Shown: positions 36,367 to 45,700 of the stretch, in pieces
How positions within the stretch are numbered: position 1 is the first letter of the stretch
How the letters are laid out: each line of letters starts with the position of its first letter
Source of the DNA: Lophius americanus
Taxonomy: Eukaryota; Chordata; Actinopteri; Lophiiformes; Lophiidae
Reading direction: 5' to 3'
Length of the DNA: 64,000 bases
Assembly: GCA_037951165.1 (NCBI GenBank)
Contig: JBBDHG010000009.1
Span: 15,550,001 to 15,614,000, forward strand
Notes under the pieces: generated by a model
Told to the model about the DNA's origin: nothing
Seen by the model: the letters and a program-made list of their open reading frames with translations, nothing else
The model's database searches: none
Translations under genes and position numbers: made by a program

Positions 36367-39218
36367 GACTGAAATGTCCATAAAATCCTGTAGCCTAACA
36401 AATGCATTTGTTTTTGGTTGTCTTATCAATATTTGACAATACAGGAAATATATCCAATAATATAAAATATCCATTAAAAGTTACCATGCATACACTAATG
36501 CTTATTATAGTTGTTTTTTTTTCGGTTTAAAAAATCTGATAATCTAGATTAGTACTTAATCTTTTTAAATAATTATTAGTATTAACCTGTGACAGTTTTT
36601 AGTTATTATTAATAGTACTTATGGATATTTTGTTCAGATTGTGCTAAATATGAATGCATATGCAGTTTTTTTCCCCTGATTTCCATTATTATTATTAATT
36701 ACCATACAAATACTTTATAATTAGAATTACATTTTTATAAGTTATCAGAAGTAACAAAACGGCACCACGGTATCTAAGTGATGTGATATAATTCATAATA
36801 CTGACCAATGACCCTCAGTTTTAGAGATTAGGCTGTGGTGTCCAGTTTTGCACACAATGTTTATAGAGCTGTTACCTTTTGTTATATTGCATATTTTATT
36901 ACTTTATTTAGTGCTGGTTTTTTTCACATATTACACAATGAGCCCAGCTGTAGCGGATTATGAAAATAATGAAATGAAGCAGAAGGCATGTGCTGAAAGA
37001 TATGCAGTTGCTGATTATATAAATATTTTCTGTCTTTTTTGATGTGAATATTCGGTTGGATTATGTGACATTTCAAAGTGTGTAATTATCCAGTTGATAA
37101 TAATAAGCATACACCCTAAATGGAGTATTTAATGCTTTACAGAATAAAAATATGTGGATATATTATTGATTTTCATTGCATTAAATTAGACCCCCATTAA
37201 CTGTTCTGTTTGTAAAATGAAAATAATCAAGGAAATAATTAATAAGGGTCTTGCTCATTGATCAGCATTGAGATGAAAGACATTTTGGAAGTAATGCAGA
37301 AACTGTCAGGTTTCAAATTATACTGCAGCATTCTTAAACTTGGGAATGGCTGCCTTCGATGATAAAATATCCCTTAATGGATTCTTGAAAAATTGATCAA
37401 CTTTTTTTGTTCTTTCTGTCCATCATGGAGGTAAAAACATGAACTGGCACCAGTTTGTGTGTCTGTTAGACGGTATTGCATAAATACACAAAAAAAACTC
37501 ATCCATAGCTTTCAATGAAAGTTTTCAGAGAAGGGAAAAATCTTGGAATAGTTCTAAATAAATGGGAGAACTAAAGAAACCTTGTATTGACTTTATTCAA
37601 CAGTGCACAATTTCTGGACCGTTTTTTCAGGAACACATAACTGCTCGACGGATTACCTTGGTGGAAGAAGGTTGAGGCAAGTACCGCTGTGGTTAAAACC
37701 CCCCACTTCTTACCTGAACCCTGTGGGCAGTTTTTCTGATGGTGTATATGTTTTTTCGGACTTTAGATAAGGGATCTGATTTATTCAACAGCACCTGGCC
37801 TGTGATGGAGGTATACCCCTATTTTCTTTGCCCCTTTCTTTTCATGTAATTTTTCTTGACATTTGGTGAAAGTAGCCCCTAGAGAGTGTAAGAATGCAAT
37901 CCTTCGGTCAAAACCGTGACGTTGGAGCATTTTGTCACCTGTCAGTAGAGTGATTCACATTTGTGAGGTGGCTGAAGGCTTGACTCCAGCTGAGCTCAGC
38001 TGCACAAAAGTGAAATCTTAATTCTGAGCGCAGAAATTCATTTGTCCCCAGGTGACTCCTGAGCCCAGAGCATTACAGCAATCAATCACACCTGTTGGTA
38101 TTGCTGGCCTTAAAGCTCTCCTGGGGGCAACGGCTCCCATTACTCAAACACTTCTCTTTCTTCAGAGCCTGCTGTGGTATTAAATCTGAAATACGGGGTT
38201 CTATGCAGAGATACATTTCACAAAGTTGTACTGTATGTATGTACAGTGTAACATGTGATAAGTAAAGTAAATGAATTATATGTCCACCAGCTTCACTCAG
38301 CTCGTAATAATGCCGCTGCTGCGACTAAAACAATGACTGATGAAGGTAAAACCGCAGGGATACGACCCTTTAAGAGGTATTTTAACGTTTGAAACATGTT
38401 TTAAGCTGTAAAAGCGATACCTTGCATGAATAAATCATAACAAGAGCAAACACAAGTTATAAAACTATTAGAAAAAGTATATTCCTCTGGTATTGTACCG
38501 TATAAATAGTTATGTAAATCATTTAAGAGTAATGAATCTTTGAAGCAAGAAATCATGAAAACTTGATTCAACTATTTTCTAGCACTTTAAGTATAATATA
38601 TGAAAGCTGCCAAAACACATATATATATTTTATCACATATCTACGAACAACTGAGTGATTCATATTATTGCAGTATCTTTGTCAAAACTCCAAGAGGTTT
38701 AACAAGGATTGCATTAAATGTTATTTTTAAGCTGAAAGAAAGAAATGACTACATCTTTGACAGATAGAGTTTAATTCCATCAATTAAATATCAAAGGATT
38801 TTTGAATTACATGATTGTGTTTAGTTAAGTTAAGTGTTTAGTACATGTCATATAATTGTGTTCAGTAAATGAAACATGGATGTTGTTTGCATCACATGAC
38901 TTACTCATGTTGAAAGTACTAAATAATTGAATATTTGCCAATTGAAGCAATGAAGTTTAATTGCATTGATGTAACTGTAAACGGTTTTGGGATTTGGGTT
39001 TGATTTGGGAATAATATTTAGTTTTCTTATCTCTTTAGCATTAATTCAACCTACTTTTGTAAGACTGGGTGACATAACCAAAATCAGAACCCTTTATAAA
39101 ACAAACTAGCATAATGCGATACAAATAAATGATGTATTGTCTGAACCCACGGTCTTTAATTCAAATTTCACAAAAATCGATCCCCTAACTCAAGTAACAT
39201 AATTAAAAAAGTATTAGA

Positions 39219-40418
39219 TTCTTAACATATAACGTTTTGTTCTCAAAAAAACCTGCCATAATTATTGGCACCCTACGTTTAATATTTAGTAAAGCCCCCT
39301 CTTGCCACAACATCAGCCATAGGTCTCCATTTGTAGTGGGTGACGAGGTTTGAGAACCGAATGAGAAGATCTAAGACCATTACTCCATAGAATCTCTCCA
39401 AGTCCTTCAGATTCTGAGGTCGATGGTTGTCGTCTCTGGCCATTGCAAGAATTTATTTTGTAATCTCTGCAACATTCTTGAGTGGAATTTGAAGTGGGCT
39501 TCAGATCATTGTCCTGCTGAAAGGCCCCACTTTAAGAGTCCCGACAGAGTCCCGACAGAGGTTTTTAGGTTGTCATTAAATATCCACTTGTATTTGATGG
39601 AGCCCGTTGTACCATGTGTATTAACAAGATGCCCAAGGCCTCTGGAAGAAAAACATTCCAACAGGATTCAAGGATCCACCACCAGACTTCACAGTGGGTA
39701 TGAGGTGCTTTTCTCTATGGCTTTCTTTCCTGCTGCTCCACAGCCATCTTTGACATTTATTGACAAAAAGCTCTATCCTGGTTTCATCTGACCTATGACC
39801 TTACACCGCTGAATAGTCCCAAGGGTGTTTGTTAAACTGTAGTTGGTCTGGATTGTGTGGAGATGACAGCAGAAGCTTTTTTCTTACTAGCCTTCCAAAC
39901 ACCTTCTGTTGGTGGAGATGTCGTCTTAAGGTGGTTAAGGAGACTTTCTGACCCCAACATTCATCTGACCTATGCTATTTTTTCTAGTAGTGATCCTTGG
40001 AGTGTTTTGTCACTCAAACCATCATCCGGTCTCCACAATGTGTGGGCTCAGTCTGCAGACACATCCTTTTCCATGCGGATTTTTAACATCTCATAATTAT
40101 TGATCTAACGGTTGAAACGGTTTAAATACATTTTCTTGAATCCATTTCTAGTTTTGTAGTGTTATACAACATTTCCTTGCACATCGTTGCTCTGTTCCCC
40201 GGTCTTTCCCATTGTGAAAAACGTCAAAGAGAATTGGGCCTAGGACCCTCATATTTATACCCCAGTAAAAAGGAAGTCGTTGTTCCTCCGAGTTAAGACT
40301 CACACAGGTGAAACTAAACATATGAAATAGGACTGGAAATAGATTTCTAGGATTTTCTAGGGTTGCTAATAATTGTGGCACGCACGTTTTCGAGAAAATA
40401 TTTTGTTTATGTTAAGAA
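39219..40418 (-). mobile_element. decayed Tc1-like DNA transposon with terminal inverted repeats
   Basis: Terminal inverted repeats of about 55-60 bp: the left end, 39219-39274, contains TTCTTAACATA...TTCTC...AATTATTGGCACCCT, and the right end, 40359-40418, read in reverse gives TTCTTAACATA...TTCTCGAAAA...AATTATTAGCAACCCT. The transposase lies on the - strand and is broken, but FQQDND (39502-39522, carrying the second catalytic Asp region) and VKSGGGS (39672-39693) are typical of Tc1 transposases. The 1.2 kb length is near the usual 1.2-1.7 kb. The exact TA target duplication was not resolved. Confidence 0.8.
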
Positions 40419-40864
40419 CGAGATGTTCCTGTTAATTATGTTACTAGAGTAAAAGGTTAGACTTTTGAGAATTATTTGAATTAAAGATGTCACCGTGCAG
40501 CGTAATCCTGGAGGGCTCTGTAATTATGACTGTCACTAGACAACTCCAGGTGAACACTGCCAGGTATTAACCTAAACGTCTAGTACCCAAACATTGTACT
40601 AAATATTATTCTAAAATAATGTCAGTGTGCGGGAATCCATTTTTGAACTTCTCTGTCCTTCATACACCTGCCAAAGAAGATATTTTCTTGTCATTTTCTC
40701 ATTTTATTCCATCATTTTTTGACTCTACAGGCATAACCAGCGATATAGTTTTATCTATTTTCCGTCTTTGTTTTCTTTAATGCAGTAACTGCATCTATTA
40801 ATTCACATTTTCTTTAATTCTGTACTGTTAAATCTTATTATAACTGTTGTAATTTCTCGGCTAT

Positions 40865-40870
40865 TTTATT
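40865..40870 (-). other. tspan18: candidate tspan18 polyadenylation signal
   Basis: TTTATT on the + strand (AATAAA on the gene strand) is the first canonical hexamer seen downstream of the tspan18 stop, about 1.8 kb away; another is at 40703-40708. Its use is inferred. Confidence 0.3.
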
Positions 40871-41277
40871 CTTTTCTGTACGATGTTTATACCCATTATA
40901 TTTCGTGCAGGGAAAGAAAATCAATACCATAATGCATTTGGCGTGAAATTGATTCCACTATCGCAAAAACACCACCAGCCTATTTGTGGATTTACCCCAC
41001 ATTTCATTACACTTTGGCTCATCCATTACTGGGAAAGCCATCTTTTATGTTTCAGTCAAAATGTCAAAAAAAAGCCTTGAAGAAATGATTAATTTGTTTT
41101 TGCTAAAAGACACATGGTCAGCTCCAAAGACAGAGAGCTGTTTCTCACAAAATTACCTTTGAGTCCTTTGCCTTTTCATGTCCACCTAGGAGGTTGTGTT
41201 TTTATCTTTGTTTGTCTGTTTGTTTGTTTGTTAGGTTTAGGGGATAATGGTCGGATTTGCAAGAAATTTTACCCAAT

Positions 41278-41680
41278 GGATTAATAAAGTCTCTATGCAT
41301 TAATTAAATCTCTGGATTAATAGTCTATATGGGTGAATAAAGTCTCTATGTATGAATAGTCTCTATGGATTTATAAAGTCTCCATGGATTAATAGTCTAT
41401 ATGTATGAATAAAGTCTATGTGGATTAATAAAGTGTCTATGGATTAATAGTCTCTATGTATGAATATAGTCTCTATGGATTAATAGATTTTCTATGGATT
41501 AATAAAGTTTCCATGGATTAATAGTCTCTGTGGATTAATACAGTCTCTATGGATTAATATATTCTCCGTGGATTATTATAATCCGTGGATTATTGAAGTT
41601 TCTATGGATTAATAGTCTATATGGGTGAATAAAGTCACTATTGATTAATAAAGTCTGTATGGATGAAAAGTCTCAGAAAG
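41278..41680. repeat. degenerate minisatellite, unit about 17-20 bp
   Basis: About 20 imperfect units alternating between GGATTAATAAAGTCTCTAT and GGATTAATAGTCTCTAT forms. The hexamer GGATTA occurs 13 times. It lies in the tspan18 3' flank or 3' UTR. There are no conserved spacers and direct-repeat lengths vary, so it is not a CRISPR array. Confidence 0.9.
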
Positions 41681-42004
41681 TGTTCTCATAATTTATGCAG
41701 ATTATTTCTGAAACCCTGCACTCAAGGCAAATTCTGTCTAGATATAATCCAATAATCAGGCGAGAAAATAAAGACAGGGAGAGTCATTTAGAATGCCGTT
41801 TATGTCATTGACTTTTCAGGAGTCTATTACAAATGCATACATAAACATTTCACCACCTACAACCACATGGAACCACTACTGCAATAAACATCACCATACG
41901 ATAGAAAAAAGGAAGGCTGGTTTACAGGAGAGGGATCATGAGGAGCCACAAGCTGCGTGCTCACAAACTATTCACACACATTCAAAAAAGGTCATCGAGT
42001 ATGT

Positions 42005-42093
42005 ACACACACACACACACGCAGACACACGCACACACACAGACCCACACACACGCACACACACAGACCCACACACACACACACACACACACA

Positions 42094-42142
<49 letters not shown>
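42005..42142. repeat. long (CA)n microsatellite, 138 bp
   Basis: CA run interrupted by CG, AGA and CCC units; the 3' part is uninterrupted. If tspan18 uses the polyadenylation signal at 40865, it would be a (UG)n tract in the 3' UTR. Confidence 0.97.
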
Positions 42143-42145
<3 letters not shown>

Positions 42146-42485
42146 TTATACAGTACAGCATTAAAGAATAGTGGCTGTAGAAAGGCATGTGAGGGGAGGG
42201 AGTGTGTTACAGCATACAGTATGAAAGGACACAACAGCCAGAGTGTACATGAAATACTTTTTTTTTTTCTTTTTTCTTTTTTTACAGTTTAGCCAACTTT
42301 ACTTAATATAAATATTCTTCATCCAAAAGTCAGTGCAGTGCCTTCTGCGTAGGCTTCACCTGGTCCTCATGCCTGGTCCTCTTACTCCCAGTCTGTGTCA
42401 GACCTGGTCCAAAATTACAGATTCCACTTAACACACAAATCTTTTTACATCAGATTTGTCTCTGATCTCCCATTTTCTCTATGGT

Positions 42486-42487
<2 letters not shown>

Positions 42488-42516
<29 letters not shown>
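42488..42516. repeat. (TG)n microsatellite
   Basis: Uninterrupted TG run about 190 bp past the tspan18 stop. On the gene strand it is CA, complementary to the UG tract given by the longer repeat at 42005-42142, so the two could pair in the transcript. Confidence 0.95.
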
Positions 42517-42518
<2 letters not shown>

Positions 42519-42702
42519 TATTTGTTTTGTTTTTTTGCCACCCAGTACCTCAAAAGTCCAGCTGTGAAGTACAAGAGTATGAGAAGTTTGTTTTTCTACC
42601 AATTAGCCAATAGAAAAAAAGATCAAGAAATTTACAAGTGTCTATTTTTTCTTCTCTCCTGAATTCCTCTTATTAGAAAAAGAAGGTCACAGATGAGCAG
42701 CT

Positions 42703-42750
42703 CTACTGGATTCCCCTGAAGAGACACATTGCGAAGACCATGGCAAAGAG
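42703..42750 (-). CDS. tspan18: tspan18 terminal coding exon (residues 232-246 and stop)
   Basis: Fifteen codons LFAMVFAMCLFRGIQ then TAG at 42705-42703. The acceptor CCTCAG lies just upstream. Confidence 0.95.
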   Translation of the reverse strand, partial: LFAMVFAMCLFRGIQ

Positions 42751-45700
42751 CTGAGGAACAGAAACAAAAAGGAAATTATTGACATCAAATAACATTTTTG
42801 AGTTTCTTCCGTTTTTTTCTTCCACAAAAAAGTGACTCTACATCCACTGGATAATTATTTATAGTCATTTTAAAAAGACTGCCCCTTTTCTAAATGTCTT
42901 CACACAGCAGTAGTTAATAATAACTGCTTAATGACCTGATAAGAAAATTCATTTATTGATGACATTTTTTAAACTTCATGAATTGTTTTCTCGCTCAGAT
43001 TATGAATGAGCTCAGCATTTATATTCCATTGTGCCTTGTTCTGTATTCTCTTTCTAAAATAAAAACCATAAATTAAACGACATCTTGCTAAAACTACATC
43101 CACTATGAAACCGTTTGTGATGAAAAGTGCTATACTAGATTGGTTTACTATCATTTTCGATCTATGCTAATGATTTCTTGGTTTATGGATAATTATGTGT
43201 AAAAATCTATAGCATGAAGACGTAAAAAAACCTCCTCGGAACCACTGTTATATAAGTTTCTTGTTGTCAGGTCCAGGCGTGAATTCTGAGACATGTGAGA
43301 TGTGGAGAGAGATGTGAGAGGCGTCACTGGGTTGAATTATAGATGTGAAATTAACTATCGCTTCTTTTCAAAGAGTAAATTCAGTAAAGAGACATGTGTG
43401 TAACAAAAAAACTGGCTAAGAATGTTTCTTCCTGTTGTACTAACTCTCTCCACTGGAGGGAGATATTTCCACACAGACAGTTAAATAATAATGACACAAT
43501 CAGACAGCTTTCTGCATTTCTGAGAGGAATATTCACATCACTGGAGGCCAGAAAAGCTGCACGTGTGATGATTTCACTAAAATTAATCGTGCCATACCTC
43601 AATGGTCAGCACCACAATGGCCAGCGCTCCAGCAATATAGATGTACAGCTCGAAGTAGTCGACTACGGCAGAGTAACAGCCCTGTGGACACAGAAAGACG
43701 GGATGCTCAGCGGACAATCAGTGGGTGGTAAACTTTGAGAATTACGGAGATCATTAAAATAACATCATAGCTTTAATTGAGTGAGGCTTGGAACAAAGGC
43801 CTGGTTGAATGAGTGTGAAGCAGCGCCTCCAGCCTCACTGCCTTTTAATGAGGGCTCTTTGTGTGAATAGACAGGGAGGGAGGGAGACACAATGTGGATG
43901 GACACCTCGCATTGTTCAAGTGGTTTGAAAAACAACCTGTGGAGAAGCAGTAAATACCTTTTCCAACCGGCTTTCATGCGATTACATTTTCTTTCCTCAC
44001 ACACATCCAAACTGGGATACCTCTAGCGCACCGCTCATTTTCTCATATTCATAAACGTATGATCCTTTATTTTGGCACACATTGTGCGCTACAGAAAAAT
44101 CCAATTTACCATTGTCTTCGCATGAAAACAAACACACAGAGAAGCAGTAATCAGCCATGGAGGGGTCAGCGATCCCCAGGATGCACCCCTTAATTTACTC
44201 CTGTTCTAATTAAGCCTGGAGGTGCTTTGGAAGGAGGGAGAAACGGGGAGGGAGAGCGAGGATATGGTGGTAGGTGTCAAAAGTTACCTTATTATTGCGG
44301 AACATCATACTGCCTGTTAAGCACTGGTCCACGCTGATGAAGGCCGCCTCCCCGCTCTGAGTGGCACGCTGGCAGCAGGATTCTGGCACTGTGTGAGTTG
44401 GGTTCTTCATTCTGAACAGGCTGTCCTTAAAGTCCTCCGGGCTGTTCACCCCACAGCAGTCAAACTGATGGCAGGGAGGAAGAGGAGAGGCCCTTATTCC
44501 TGTGCCTATTTGTGCGCTAACCTGTGGTCGACTGTCTGTGTGCATAAAATCCAGCATGAATATTGACCTAAATGTTTCAGATTCTATCTATGAAAAATAT
44601 TCCTCTGAAGCCTGGCTGCAAACTCTCCCCTTTCCAGAGACAGTTGGTGGAAGCAGTGAGTTGGTCAAAAGTTCAGCGCATAAGCTCTTTGCCATGTGTG
44701 CTGTGGCCTTACTGTAGTCATGATGGCGTTCCAAGTGGAGGTGAAGACGTCAGTGTTGTTGTAGGTCTGATAGTGTCTCTTCAGCTCCTTGGTGAAGTAC
44801 TCCCTGGTCAGCTGGAAACAAGAGCACGGGTTAATGTGTCCACAGGGACGACACCAGTTCCTTTCATGACTGAGATCAGGACAAAGGGGGGGGAGGGGGG
44901 GGGGGGGGGGGGGGGGGGGGGTGCAGGGGTGGGAGTGCAAGGATTTTACACAGTAAAATGCATTTTTCAGACCCAAAGGTTTTAGGGATTCAGTGAGCAG
45001 AAATGTCTTCTGAGGAGCTGCATTAAGGGATTTTTTTTCGATTCACTATGTCGATTAGTTTGCCTAAGGGATGTAAGACGACCGGCAGCTGGAAATGAAG
45101 CATCACTTCTGAGCTACATAAGCAACTATGACAGACTTAAGTATTTCTAAGAATGGCGACGGTAAAGGAGAAAATGATAATGTATTTAGTAAGTTAGAGG
45201 CAGCAGAAGCCGGCTGCAGTCTGTGAGGTCATGAGATACCTCGCTTTTCTGGAAGGAGAGTGTTTTTACTTCCTCATTTCACCTTTTTTTCTTTGTCGTG
45301 TCTCTTTCTTGAATAATGATTAGACGGCCATTCAATGGTCTCCGGTGGTCTCTCTCCATTTTGTCTGTATTCATGAGCTCTTTATGAAAACGTATGAATA
45401 TACGAACATAATAAATGCAGAGTCCAGACGTCAGGTTCCTATCTATACACATAAAGTTGGAGCATAAATGGACTCTGAGGCTAACATTAACGTTTAACAT
45501 GGTTTTTTAAAACGGCGGTTGATGGTGCTGCATTGGCATATGTATGAATTCCTCATTCTTAGAGTGCAGTTACAATAGCCACCCTGATAAAATCACTCCC
45601 TAAACATTTCCATAGCCATTGTGCCGGTTTTAGTCCATGCACTATTTACATATGATCTTACGTAACCCATTTATTTCCGGTAGCCTCTATTTTCTATCTA

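Larger units (their letters stand above)
22651..40864. other. alx4-tspan18 intergenic region (convergent 3' ends)
   Basis: About 18 kb with no complete gene recognised on either strand. It holds the tandem coding-like remnant (23.77-24.3 kb), two reversed family-R copies, SINE-like and other dispersed repeats, a LINE fragment, a LINE-type tail and a Tc1-like fossil. The block around 28260-28590 is non-repetitive and CNE-like. About 37.0-39.2 kb shows AT-rich DNA with nothing recognised. Confidence 0.6.

Noticed and set aside
39423..39791. 122-codon + strand open frame in the intergenic region
   Set aside because: It lies antisense to the broken Tc1-like transposase, whose landmarks are on the - strand.
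41278..41680. Possible CRISPR-like repeat array
   Set aside because: The organism is a vertebrate, units abut directly with no unique spacers, and unit lengths drift; it is a minisatellite.
41957..42292. Open frames rich in His-Thr or Cys-Val over the CA repeat
   Set aside because: Any frame through a dinucleotide repeat stays open; there is no coding signature outside the repeat.
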